Origin: JAJZNI01 sp035624785 | GTDB taxonomy: Bacteria > Chloroflexota > Dormibacteria > Aeolococcales > Aeolococcaceae | Length of the DNA stretch: 64,000 nt | Direction: 5' to 3' | Assembly (NCBI GenBank): GCA_035624785.1 | Contig: DASPQV010000049.1 | Coordinates: forward strand, 9,113 to 73,112 | Shown here: in pieces, positions 26,462 through 34,223 of the stretch | Layout: each line of letters begins with the position of its first letter | How positions within the stretch are numbered: the stretch's first letter is position 1 | The notes under the pieces: model-generated | The model's database searches: none | The model's input: the letters and a program-made list of their open reading frames with translations, nothing else | Told to the model about the DNA's origin: nothing | Made by a program: the position numbers and the translations under genes

Positions 26462-27730
26462 TCAGCCTGCGCCGGCCAGCACCCCGGGCTGGGTCTTGGC
26501 GGGTGGGACGCCGCCCTTCGCCGGGGTCGCCGCGGGATCCTTGAGGCGGGCGATCAGCGCGGCGTTGATCACCAGCAGCAGCACGCTGAGGAGCAGGGGG
26601 AGGGTGAATGTCCCGCCCACCTTCAGTGCCTCCATCAGGTAGACGATGGCCACCGAGCACTGGCCGACCAGCTGGAGCAGGCCCTGGGAGGTGCCCTCGG
26701 GGGTCGGCTGGGTGACCTCTGCCACGTACTCCATCCCGATCGGCCCCACGCAGATCAGGAAGAAGCCGAACTCGAACGCGGCGACGTAGAGCAGCCACGC
26801 CATGGACTCGGGGGCGAAGGTCATGCCCAGGAGGCCGGGGATGGCGAGCACGAAGCCGATCAGCATGTAGCGCACCCGGCGCCGGCTGCGATCGGAGAGC
26901 GCCGCCATGGTGACGCTGCCCACCACCCCTCCCAGGAGCACCAGCGCGCCGGCCAGGCCGGCCTCGTCCGACGAGAACTTCCGCGGGCTCAGGATGTCGT
27001 CGATCCAGGTGAGCACGCCGTTGAAGATGCCCATGCCCAGGAACCAGACCAGCATGTAGACGAGGAAGGGCCGCACCCGCACGGCGTGGCGCAGACCGTC
27101 GAGCATCAGGGCCCGCACCTCCATCTCGGGTGCGCAGGGCGGGGTCCGGGGATGCTCCCGGGCCACGGCCACGAAGACCACCGCGGAGAGCATGGCCACC
27201 GCGCCGTAGACGAGCTGGACCGTCCCGATCGAGCCGGGGCTGGAGACCAGCGCCGGGGTCAGCGCCTCGCCCAGGCCGATGCCCACCAGCATGGCCAGGG
27301 TGATCAGCGCGACCCCGGTGGCCCGCTCGGTCGGCGCCATCCAGTTGGCCGGGAACTTGGTCCAGGCGTTGAGCAGGAAGGGCTGGGCGATCGCGATCCC
27401 CACGGTGGCGGCGACCGCGCCCCCGTAGCTGGGTCCGGCCAGACCGCGGGCGATCCCGCACACCCCCATCAGCATCGCGCCGGCCCCGACCGCGAAGTGG
27501 AAGCCCTTGGTGTCGATGAGCCACGCCGCCGGGAGGGAGAAGGGGATGAACAGGATCATGAAGAGCATCGCGAGCAGCCCGACCTGGAGGTCGGAGGCGT
27601 GGAAGTACGTGCCCGCCTGGCTGCTGACCGAGGCGTAGCTGATCCAGAGCACCTGGATGGTCAGGTTCACGAACATGAAGGCGCCCAGGACCGCCCAGCG
27701 ATACCCGTAGACCCGGTAGCTCCGATCCAT
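26462..27730 (-). CDS. MFS transporter (FLVCR-like branch)
   Basis: 422 residues with about 12 transmembrane helices. The ATG at 27730 has GGGAGAG upstream. The N-terminus YRWAVLGAFMFVNLTIQVLW resembles the FLVCR-type MFS branch, and the loop 2-3 region (WLIDTKGFHFAVGAG) and loop 8-9 region (LSDRSRRRVRYMLIG) follow the MFS pattern. The substrate is unknown. It is divergent from the RuBisCO-like gene across a 168-nt region with an inverted repeat, so it may import the substrate or export the product of that pathway. Confidence 0.88.
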   Translation of the reverse strand: MDRSYRVYGYRWAVLGAFMFVNLTIQVLWISYASVSSQAGTYFHASDLQVGLLAMLFMILFIPFSLPAAWLIDTKGFHFAVGAGAMLMGVCGIARGLAGPSYGGAVAATVGIAIAQPFLLNAWTKFPANWMAPTERATGVALITLAMLVGIGLGEALTPALVSSPGSIGTVQLVYGAVAMLSAVVFVAVAREHPRTPPCAPEMEVRALMLDGLRHAVRVRPFLVYMLVWFLGMGIFNGVLTWIDDILSPRKFSSDEAGLAGALVLLGGVVGSVTMAALSDRSRRRVRYMLIGFVLAIPGLLGMTFAPESMAWLLYVAAFEFGFFLICVGPIGMEYVAEVTQPTPEGTSQGLLQLVGQCSVAIVYLMEALKVGGTFTLPLLLSVLLLVINAALIARLKDPAATPAKGGVPPAKTQPGVLAGAG

Positions 27731-27762
27731 CTCACTCTCCCGCTGCAATGGCTCGGAGTGTG

Positions 27763-27808
27763 GCCAGGCTTTCAGCCTGCGCCAAGGGTCCTTCGGCCCA
27801 AGCCTGGC
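27763..27808. promoter_or_regulatory. Inverted repeat in the divergent MFS/RuBisCO-like promoter region
   Basis: GCCAGGCT (27763-27770) and AGCCTGGC (27801-27808) are exact 8-bp inverted repeats 30 nt apart, in the 168-nt region between two divergent starts (27730 and 27899). This layout suits a regulator binding two half-sites, or a hairpin in either leader. No -35/-10 pair was recognised. Confidence 0.35.
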
Positions 27809-27898
27809 AATGCCCTCGCCTCTGGTCCGGCTGGAGCGGTGGGACCCATGCTGCGGTCGACCGGGCGGTGCTCGCCCGGCGGCATGCCGAGGGTGGTC

Positions 27899-29212
27899 AT
27901 GGACGACCTCAAGTTGCTTTCCCAGCCCGTGGCTCTGCCTGAGGGTGTCGACCCCGACGAGTACGTCGTGGGCACGTACCTCATCTCGTTCCCGGCGGCC
28001 ATCCCGGTCCCCAAGCTGGCCCCGGCGCTGGCCATCGAGCAGAGCACCGGCACCTGGGTGCCGGTCCCCGGCGAGACCCCGGAGGTCAGGGTCAAGCACA
28101 TCGCCAAGGTGATCGGGGTCTACGAGGTCCCCGATGCCGAGTTCCCCGAGCCGTACATTGCCGAGGGGAGCCGCGAGTACATCGTCCAGGTGGCCTTCCC
28201 CGAGGTGAACTTCGGGCCCCAGATACCGATGCTCCTGACCACCGTGGTGGGCAACATCTCGATGGGCGGCCGGGTCAAGCTGGTCGACCTCCGCCTGCCC
28301 GAGCGGTACGTGGCCGGCTTCGGCGGTCCCAGGTTCGGGATCGAGGGGGTCCGCAAGCTGCTCGGGGTGAGCGGCCGGCCGCTGCTCAACAACATGATCA
28401 AGCCCTGCACCGGCTACCCGGTGGAGGCGGGCGTCGCCCTCTTCTACCAGGCCGCGCTCGGTGGCTGCGACATCATCAAGGACGACGAGCTGCTCGCCGA
28501 CGCCTCCTTCAACTCGGTGACCGACCGGGTGACCCGCTACATGGAGATGGAGCGGCGGGCCTTCGAGGAGACCGGGGAGCACACCCTCTACACGGTGAAC
28601 GTCACCGACTCGGTGCCCAAGGTGTTCGACAACGCGCACCACGCGATCGAGGCCGGGGCCAACGCCATCATGGTCAACTACCTGGCGGTCGGACTCCCCG
28701 TGCTCCAGGCCCTCGCCGAGGACAGCACCATCAACGTCCCGGTCCTGGCCCACATGGACGTGGCCGGAGCCCTGTACATGTCACCCTGGCACGGGATCAG
28801 CTCGCACCTGGTGCTCGGCAAGTTCCCGCGGCTGGCCGGCGCCGACGTGGTGGTGGTCCCGGCTCCCTACGGCAAGGCGCCGGTGCTTCCCGAGAGGTTC
28901 CAGAACGTCGTCAAGAACCTGGTGTTCCCCTTCTACGGCAAGCGCCCGACCTTCCCCATGCCCTCCGGCGGGATCACCCCGTCGATGGTTCCCAAGATCA
29001 TCGGCGACCTGGGCTGCGACATCGTGATCGGGTCGGGTGGTGGCATTCATGCGCACCCTCAGGGCCCGGCGGCGGGGGCGAGAGCGTTCCGCCAGGCCAT
29101 CGACGCCGCGGTCGGCGGGGTCTCGCTGCAGGACGCCGCCAAGGAGCACCCCGAGCTGGCGGCCTCGCTGGAGCGCTGGGTCGACCCGTTCAGCAAGGGG
29201 ATCGGGCTGTAG
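27899..29212 (+). CDS. RuBisCO-like protein (form IV-type large-subunit homologue)
   Basis: 437 residues, full RuBisCO large-subunit length. By alignment with spinach numbering I read these as kept: Glu60, Thr65 and Trp66 (IEQSTGTW), Asn123 (VVGNIS), Lys175 (Lys168 here, IKPCTG), the carbamate Lys201/Asp203/Glu204 (K194-D-D-E197), His294 (His285), Lys334 (Lys326, PYGKAP), Ser379 (PSGGI) and the GGG phosphate loop. Changed are Lys177 to Cys170, Arg295 to Met and His327 to Val. Loss of Lys177 argues against CO2 fixation, and loss of Arg295 and His327 removes most of the second phosphate site. It is therefore probably an enolase, isomerase or transcarboxylase acting on a mono-phosphorylated substrate. 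The pathway is unknown. Confidence 0.85.
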   Translation: MDDLKLLSQPVALPEGVDPDEYVVGTYLISFPAAIPVPKLAPALAIEQSTGTWVPVPGETPEVRVKHIAKVIGVYEVPDAEFPEPYIAEGSREYIVQVAFPEVNFGPQIPMLLTTVVGNISMGGRVKLVDLRLPERYVAGFGGPRFGIEGVRKLLGVSGRPLLNNMIKPCTGYPVEAGVALFYQAALGGCDIIKDDELLADASFNSVTDRVTRYMEMERRAFEETGEHTLYTVNVTDSVPKVFDNAHHAIEAGANAIMVNYLAVGLPVLQALAEDSTINVPVLAHMDVAGALYMSPWHGISSHLVLGKFPRLAGADVVVVPAPYGKAPVLPERFQNVVKNLVFPFYGKRPTFPMPSGGITPSMVPKIIGDLGCDIVIGSGGGIHAHPQGPAAGARAFRQAIDAAVGGVSLQDAAKEHPELAASLERWVDPFSKGIGL

Positions 29213-29227
29213 CCGCCTGACCCCGGG

Positions 29228-29255
29228 CCCGGTCACCGCGATCACGGTGGCCGGG
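29228..29255. terminator. Terminator-like hairpin after the RuBisCO-like gene
   Basis: Stem CCCGGTCACCG (29228-29238) with CGGTGGCCGGG (29245-29255), 11 pairs including one G-U, and a 6-nt loop. It lies 15 nt past the stop codon at 29212, and may also stop minus-strand transcription from the tRNA. Confidence 0.55.
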
Positions 29256-29389
29256 CCGGCTCCGCTGCACCTCGACTTCCGGCTCCCCAGGTATCGGGGC
29301 GGATCGAGCCGGCGCTGCCGGGTGTCCACGCCACGCTGACCGGCCGCCGAGCGAGCTCAGGACAGCCTTCCCGGCGCTGAGCGACAAAG

Positions 29390-29462
29390 TGCCGAGGGCC
29401 AGAATCGAACTGGCGACACCGGGTTTTTCAGACCCGTGCTCTACCAACTGAGCTACCTCGGC
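29390..29462 (-). tRNA. tRNA-Phe (GAA)
   Basis: A full 73-nt cloverleaf can be folded on the minus strand: acceptor GCCGAGG/CCTCGGC with discriminator A, D arm GCTC-AGTTGGTA-GAGC, anticodon arm CGGGT-CTGAAAA-ACCCG with anticodon GAA, variable loop GTGTC, and T arm GCCAG-TTCGAAT-CTGGC. The 3' CCA is not encoded (the next bases are CTTT) and must be added after transcription. Confidence 0.97.
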
Positions 29463-29475
29463 ACGCCGCCGGCAG

Positions 29476-29481
29476 AGTGTA
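29476..29481 (-). promoter_or_regulatory. Possible -10 element of the tRNA-Phe gene
   Basis: On the minus strand TACACT lies 13 nt before the first base of the tRNA, a position compatible with transcription starting about 6 nt before it. No convincing -35 was seen 17 nt upstream, so this is weak. Confidence 0.3.
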
Positions 29482-29504
29482 CTCGGAGCGGTGCTGGCGC
29501 CCTC

Positions 29505-29915
29505 TCAGCCTTCGGCGACCACGGTCGCGGGTGCGGCGCGCTCGGCTCTCGCCCTGGCCAGGGCGATGGCCGCCTCGGGATTGCCGTCCAGCGGCGCCAC
29601 CCCGGCCCGGATCGTGGTCGCCAGGGAGATCCGCCGCATCAGGGTGAAGACCCGGTCGGCGACGACCCGGCCGGCCTCCAGCCCGCCCTCGGTGATCAGC
29701 AGCACGGAGGTGCCATCGGAACCGATGGTCACCGGCTCGTTGGCCCGAGCGTAGGCGATGATCAGCTGGGCGTAGCCGGCGCGGGCGCCGGGCGGGATCT
29801 CGTCGGCGACCATGAAGACCAGGCAGGCGCCCTCGCCGCCGGTGTCCCGAGCGGTGTGCAGGAACTCCGGCAGGGTCACCGACCAGGGCAGGTGGGAAAG
29901 GGCGGGATCCTGCAC
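29505..29915 (-). CDS. Degenerate GGDEF-like domain protein
   Basis: 136 residues from a GTG at 29915 with GGAG in front. The alternation of strands and helices (CLVFMVADE, AYAQLIIAYARA, VTIGSDGTSVLLITEGGLEA, RVVADRVFTLMRRI, TTIRAGVAPLDGNPEAAIAL) resembles the GGDEF fold of diguanylate cyclases. The catalytic GGDEF loop is replaced by DGTSV, so cyclase activity is unlikely. The protein could bind a nucleotide or be a regulatory partner. The assignment rests on fold pattern only. The gene lies just upstream of, and in the same direction as, tRNA-Phe. Confidence 0.5.
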   Translation of the reverse strand: MQDPALSHLPWSVTLPEFLHTARDTGGEGACLVFMVADEIPPGARAGYAQLIIAYARANEPVTIGSDGTSVLLITEGGLEAGRVVADRVFTLMRRISLATTIRAGVAPLDGNPEAAIALARARAERAAPATVVAEG

Positions 29916-29970
29916 GTCTCCGCCATGGTGACATGGTGATGAGCCAAACGGGACGGCTGCAGCAGCCTCG

Positions 29971-30996
29971 TCAGAGCTGCACCGGTGTCGCGGCCTCCTC
30001 CTCGCGATGCGGGCAGTTCTCGACGTCGTGGTGGCAGTGGCAGCTCGCCGATGTGCTGAGCAGGAGCAGGTCGCCGTCGGGGAAGGAGAGGTGGGGTGCC
30101 CGATCCGGGCCAGCCGCACCCCCGGCGCGGATGCGCGCCGCCAGGATGTAGGCGACCCGTCCCTCCAGCACGGTCCAGGCCGGCATGTTGGGTACGCCCG
30201 CCCTCACCATCCGCTCCGCGACCGCGGCGGACGGCGCCTCGTCGAGCCGGCGGTGGCCCACCGGCGGCCGGTAGCTGCCCGCCTTCAGGTCCGGCTGCAC
30301 CCCGGGGGTGCCGGCGAGGAGGGTGGCGACAGCCTCGCCGAGGAGAGGAAGGCCAGCCCCCACCAGACGCCGTGTCAGGGTTCCCGAGGTGTCGAGCGGG
30401 TCGATGCGCACCTCGGCCTGGGCCAGGATCGGGCCGGCGTCGACCCGGGGAACCGCACGGTGCAGGGTGATGCCGCTGCGCGGCGCGCCCTCGGCGATCG
30501 CCCAGTACACCGGCTCGGGACCGCGGAGCTGGGGGAGCAGCGAGGGGTGCACGTTCATGAAGCCATGCCGGGGGATGCGCAGGGTCGGGGCATGGACTAT
30601 CTGGTTGAAGCTGGCCATCACCGCGGCGTCGGGCCGGAGCGCGGTGATGTCGATGCGACTGTGCTCGTCATTGATCCGCCAGGTGCGGAGCAGGGGGACG
30701 CCGAGATGGTCGGCGATCCGGCTGAGCGCGTTGTCGGCGAGGATCGCCGGGTGGGCCCCCGGTGAGGTGACGATGCCGCACACCCTCACGTCGAGGCGGA
30801 GCAGGCCGAGCAGGAAGGCCAGCGAGTAGTCGGATGGGAAGCCGACGAAGAGGAGCCGGGGCCCGGCACCGGTGTCGGCCCGGCGGGCGGGCGGGGCGGG
30901 AAGGTCCCGGTCCGGCGTGAAGCTGAAGCTGGAGCGAGACATGAGGGTCTCGCGAACCGCATCGAGGTAGGGGGAGATCGTTCCCACCGGAGCCAT
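29971..30996 (-). CDS. Formyltransferase-family protein with Cys/His-rich C-terminal tail
   Basis: 341 residues. A formyl-transferase (Fmt/PurN-like) Rossmann domain spans about 45-225. The catalytic triad of the family is visible as Asn in VMASFNQIVHAP, His in GFMNVHPSLLPQLRGPEP and Asp in PRVDAGPILAQAE. The family transfers formyl groups from 10-formyl-THF. The N-terminal 45 residues are disordered-looking, and ATG 30942 is an alternative start. The C-terminus is not the Fmt C domain but ends in a Cys/His-rich tail (SASCHCHHDVENCPHREEE) that looks metal-binding. Function beyond formyl transfer is unknown. Confidence 0.75.
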   Translation of the reverse strand: MAPVGTISPYLDAVRETLMSRSSFSFTPDRDLPAPPARRADTGAGPRLLFVGFPSDYSLAFLLGLLRLDVRVCGIVTSPGAHPAILADNALSRIADHLGVPLLRTWRINDEHSRIDITALRPDAAVMASFNQIVHAPTLRIPRHGFMNVHPSLLPQLRGPEPVYWAIAEGAPRSGITLHRAVPRVDAGPILAQAEVRIDPLDTSGTLTRRLVGAGLPLLGEAVATLLAGTPGVQPDLKAGSYRPPVGHRRLDEAPSAAVAERMVRAGVPNMPAWTVLEGRVAYILAARIRAGGAAGPDRAPHLSFPDGDLLLLSTSASCHCHHDVENCPHREEEAATPVQL

Positions 30997-31062
30997 CGTA
31001 CCGGGCCGGGCGCGGTGCCCACCCGCCCCGGACTCCCGAGTCGGCAGCCGCGGCGGGCGGTC

Positions 31063-31893
31063 TCAGCGGCCGGGCACCAGCCCGTCCCGGCGGAGCCCGG
31101 CGAGGGCCTCGGCGACCGCCCCGGGCCGGACCGCGGCCGGGATCCCGGAGACCGCCGCCTCCAGCTCTTCCGGAGACGACCCGGGGCGAGCAAGCAGGGC
31201 GCGCAGGACCGCCCCGCGCAGCTCGCGCATGCTGCCTTGGTAGGGCGGCTGCCGCCGCGGCGCCGGCGACACGCCCCCGGCCAGCCGCTTCCGGGAACGG
31301 CATTCCCGGGCCAGCGGACATCGCTCGCAGTCGACGCGGTTGCGGCGGCAGAGCAGGGCGCCGACGTCGAACAGAGCCAGGGTATAGTCGCGGACCGGCA
31401 TCTCCGCCGGCCGATGGGCGACCAGAAGCTCGTCCAGCCGCCGTCCCGGGGCGCGCTCCAGGCCCAGGTAGCAGCGCGCCGCCACCCGGGCCAGGTTGAC
31501 GTCGCGGGCAGGAAGCGCCGGCTGCCCCAGGGCCAGGCAGAGCAGGGCTCGCGCGGTGTAGCCGCCGATCCCCGGGAGAGACTGCAGCCCCGCCTCGTCG
31601 AGCGGCCACCCCCGCTCGGCGACGGAGCCGGCACAGCGCCAGAGCGCCGCCGCCCGCCTCGGATATCCCAGGCCGTTCCATTCCCGGAGCACCTCCTCCA
31701 GGGGGGCGGCGGCGCATGCCTCGGGGGTCGGCCAGCGGTCGAGGAAGCGCCGCCATCTGGGCAGGACGCGGGAGACCGGGGTCTGCTGCAGCATGACCTC
31801 GCTGACCAGCACCTCCCAGGGATCGAGAGTGCGCCGCCAGGGCAGCTGGTGGCGGCCGTTGATCCGGTACCAGGCGCCAAGCCGGCAGGTCAT
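31063..31893 (-). CDS. mutY: A/G-specific adenine glycosylase (MutY-type)
   Basis: 276 residues from the ATG at 31893. It has the catalytic Glu in VSEVMLQQTPVSRVLPRW, the helix-hairpin-helix LPGIGGYTARALL, the catalytic Asp in ARDVNLARVAAR, and the four-cysteine [4Fe-4S] cluster loop with C-x6-C-x2-C-x5-C spacing (CRRNRVDCERCPLAREC). It removes adenine mispaired with 8-oxoguanine. The NUDIX-like C-terminal domain of E. coli MutY is missing; a short helical C-terminus (about 55 residues) takes its place, as in the compact MutY of Actinomycetota. It is divergent from the isocitrate dehydrogenase gene. Confidence 0.88.
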   Translation of the reverse strand: MTCRLGAWYRINGRHQLPWRRTLDPWEVLVSEVMLQQTPVSRVLPRWRRFLDRWPTPEACAAAPLEEVLREWNGLGYPRRAAALWRCAGSVAERGWPLDEAGLQSLPGIGGYTARALLCLALGQPALPARDVNLARVAARCYLGLERAPGRRLDELLVAHRPAEMPVRDYTLALFDVGALLCRRNRVDCERCPLARECRSRKRLAGGVSPAPRRQPPYQGSMRELRGAVLRALLARPGSSPEELEAAVSGIPAAVRPGAVAEALAGLRRDGLVPGR

Positions 31894-32002
31894 CGGCGGT
31901 GACGGCGGGACGCTCGGGGCGGCCGGGCGGGCCGGGCTGGCCGGGGGCCTCCGGTCCCGGCGATCTGGCACACTCGGAGGCGGCTGTTCACAGGAGGACG
32001 AC

Positions 32003-33112
32003 ATGACCGAGGCGCCGCGGCACAGGGTCACGCTCATCCCGGGCGATGGCATCGGCTACGAGGTCAGCGAGGCCGCCCGGCGCGTGGTCGACGCCTCCGG
32101 AGCGGGGATCGAGTGGGAGGTGCACGACGCCGGGCTGGATGTCGTCGAGCGCTACGGGCAGCCCATGCCTGCGCACGTCCTGGAGTCGATCCGCCGCAAC
32201 CGGGTGGCTCTCAAGGGCCCGCTGACCACACCCATCGGTCATGGCATCAGAAGCGTCAACGTCGAGCTGCGGCGGGAGCTCGACCTCTACGCCCTGGTCC
32301 GTCCCTGCAAGTGGTACCCGGGGGTGCGCAGCCGCTACCAGGACATCGACCTGGTGATCGTCCGCGAGAACACCGAGGATCTCTACTCCGGCATCGAGTT
32401 CGAGGAAGGCCGCGACGAGACCCTGCGGCTGATCCAGACCATCGACGAGCTGAGCGGTCACCGGATCCGTCCCGATTCCGGGATCAGCATCAAGCCGATC
32501 TCGGTGTTCGGTTCCAGGCGGGTGTTCCGCTTCGCCTTCACCTGGGCCAGGGCCAACGGCCGGCACAAGGTGACGGCGGTCCACAAGGCGAACATCATGA
32601 AGCACACCGACGGCCTCTGGCTGCGGACCGCGCGGGAGGTGGCCGAGGAGTTCCCCGACCTCGAGTTCGAGGATCGGATCGTCGACAACATGGCGATGCA
32701 GCTCCTCCAGAAGCCCGAGCTGTACGACGTCATGGTCATGCCCAACCTCTACGGCGACATCCTCTCCGACCTCTGCGCCGGCCTGATCGGAGGTCTCGGG
32801 CTGGCGCCGGGCGCCAACATGGGCGATCAGATCGCGGTCTTCGAGGCGACCCACGGCTCCGCCCCCCGCTACGCCGGCAAGAACATGGCCAACCCGATGG
32901 CGATGATGTTCAGCGCCGTGCTCATGCTCAAGCACCTCGGCGAGCCGGAGGCCGCCGCGCGGCTGGAGGGCGCCCTGGCATCGGTGATCGCCCGGGGAGA
33001 GTCGGTCACCTATGACATGAAGCCGCGGCGCGACGATCCCACCGCGGTGGGCACCTCCCAGGTCGCCGACGCGGTCATCGCGGAGATGGAGCGAAGCCGG
33101 GTCTCCGCATAG
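32003..33112 (+). CDS. Isocitrate/isopropylmalate dehydrogenase-family protein (NAD-IDH-like)
   Basis: 369 residues from an ATG with AGGAGG directly upstream. This is the beta-decarboxylating dehydrogenase fold: LIPGDGIGYEV, the substrate-binding ALKGPLTTPIGHGIRSVNVE and RENTEDLYSGIE, the catalytic Lys in VTAVHKANIMKHTDG, the metal-binding PNLYGDILSDLCAGLIGG, and the coenzyme-binding EATHGSAPRYAGKNMANP. VRENTEDLYSGIE favours isocitrate over isopropylmalate, so a TCA-cycle NAD-type isocitrate dehydrogenase is the best reading. A homoisocitrate or tartrate enzyme cannot be excluded. Confidence 0.85.
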   Translation: MTEAPRHRVTLIPGDGIGYEVSEAARRVVDASGAGIEWEVHDAGLDVVERYGQPMPAHVLESIRRNRVALKGPLTTPIGHGIRSVNVELRRELDLYALVRPCKWYPGVRSRYQDIDLVIVRENTEDLYSGIEFEEGRDETLRLIQTIDELSGHRIRPDSGISIKPISVFGSRRVFRFAFTWARANGRHKVTAVHKANIMKHTDGLWLRTAREVAEEFPDLEFEDRIVDNMAMQLLQKPELYDVMVMPNLYGDILSDLCAGLIGGLGLAPGANMGDQIAVFEATHGSAPRYAGKNMANPMAMMFSAVLMLKHLGEPEAAARLEGALASVIARGESVTYDMKPRRDDPTAVGTSQVADAVIAEMERSRVSA

Positions 33113-33116
33113 GGGT

Positions 33117-33335
33117 TCACGCTGGGTCCTCGCGGAACGAGGTGACCCTGAGGCGGGGCGCGCGCCCGGGGCTAGTGCCCCGTCGGGCCACCGCGAGGGC
33201 GGCCGCCAGCTCGGCGCTGGGCAGCCCATCCGGGAAGGCCAGTGGAGCCCACGCCCGGCAGTACTCCGGGGCCTCGGCGGTGCCGGCCAGGAGCTGAGCC
33301 CCGGTGGGTCCTCTCGGCCCCGGAGGTGCGCTCAT
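33117..33335 (-). CDS. Small hypothetical protein
   Basis: 72 residues, Pro/Ala-rich at the start (MSAPPGPRGPTGAQLLAG), then a predicted helix (PSAELAAALAVARRG). No family is recognised and no strong ribosome site is seen. It starts 10 nt after the YwaF-like membrane gene on the same strand and converges with isocitrate dehydrogenase. The open frame could be spurious. Confidence 0.4.
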   Translation of the reverse strand: MSAPPGPRGPTGAQLLAGTAEAPEYCRAWAPLAFPDGLPSAELAAALAVARRGTSPGRAPRLRVTSFREDPA

Positions 33336-33345
33336 CGGCCGGGGA

Positions 33346-34101
33346 TCATCTCACCGGCCCGGCCGAGACCGGGCGAGGCCGGTCGCGGCCGGCCAGCCCG
33401 GCCTGGGCGGCGCGGCGAGCGCGGTGGCGCTCCGGCCAGAAGGGGAGGTCGAAGACGAGGATGGAGACGAGCCCGATGCCGGTGGCGCCGAACAGGTACC
33501 ACGGCCAGGGGCCGAGGAGGGCGAGCAGGCCCGGCGGGTGGCTGGCGTGCAGGTAGTCGTAGTCGCCGCCGGTCAGCCCGTCGACCACGCCCACCAGGGC
33601 GATGAACAGGACGGTGATGATGGCCACTCGGAGCGCGGCGCGGGGCCGCGGATGGATCCGAAGGCCGAGGACCAGCCAGCAGGCGGCCAGGACCACCCCG
33701 ATGTGGTCGAGATAGAACTCCAGCCAGTCGTAGGAGGGGAAGCCGATGGCGTGGTCCGGGGTGAAGATGCCCTGGAGGGTGCCGGCCAGCGCCCAGTACC
33801 AGGTGATCTCGACCAGGAGCGGCCGCCGCCACACCAGGGCCACCGCACCCACCAAGGCGGCGATGTCGCAGATGTAGAGGGGCAAGCTCCGGTCCACCGC
33901 CCACGGATAGAAGTCGAACGCCGCCCGCCACTGGACCACCTGGTAGCCGAGCTCGTTGGCGACCAGCAGGAAGGCGAGGGTCCAGCCGAAGGCGGTGCTC
34001 CACCGCCCCGGCCGCAGCCGGGCCAGGGGGACGGGCACGGCCACCGCCGCCACGGTGAGGACGATGGCCAGGATGTGCCCGGTCGACACCGACGAGTTCA
34101 C
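33346..34101 (-). CDS. TIGR02206/YwaF-like integral membrane protein
   Basis: 251 residues with about seven transmembrane helices. The family hallmark is seen in the first half: a helix with LLVANELGYQVVQW, then LPLYICDIAALVGAVALVWRR, then WALAGTLQGIFTPD and FYLDHIGVVLAACWL. The function of YwaF-type proteins is not known. It is divergent from the VIT-family transporter gene. Confidence 0.8.
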   Translation of the reverse strand: MNSSVSTGHILAIVLTVAAVAVPVPLARLRPGRWSTAFGWTLAFLLVANELGYQVVQWRAAFDFYPWAVDRSLPLYICDIAALVGAVALVWRRPLLVEITWYWALAGTLQGIFTPDHAIGFPSYDWLEFYLDHIGVVLAACWLVLGLRIHPRPRAALRVAIITVLFIALVGVVDGLTGGDYDYLHASHPPGLLALLGPWPWYLFGATGIGLVSILVFDLPFWPERHRARRAAQAGLAGRDRPRPVSAGPVR

Positions 34102-34182
34102 GGTTGGGAGTCTGAGCCACGCCGGGAATCGAGAGGTCCGGGGAAATCCCCTGCGACGCCGCTCCGGGAATCCCGGCCCGTG

Positions 34183-34188
34183 TACAGT
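34183..34188 (+). promoter_or_regulatory. Candidate -10 element of the VIT-family transporter gene
   Basis: TACAGT, preceded by TG, about 36 nt before the GTG start at 34224. Exactly the same string, TGTACAGTC, occurs upstream of the receiver gene at about 35040-35048. No clear -35. A near-palindrome CCGGGAATCCCGG lies just before it. Confidence 0.35.
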
Positions 34189-34223
34189 CGGGGCCGCACC
34201 GACCTGCGGAGGATGATCGGGAG

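Noticed and set aside
26150..27898. Plus-strand frame continuous with the RuBisCO-like gene
   Set aside because: This part is a shadow of the MFS gene on the other strand; true RuBisCO homology begins at 27899.
27899..29212. Calling the RuBisCO homologue a CO2-fixing enzyme
   Set aside because: Lys177, Arg295 and His327 equivalents are replaced and there is no phosphoribulokinase or small subunit gene in the window.
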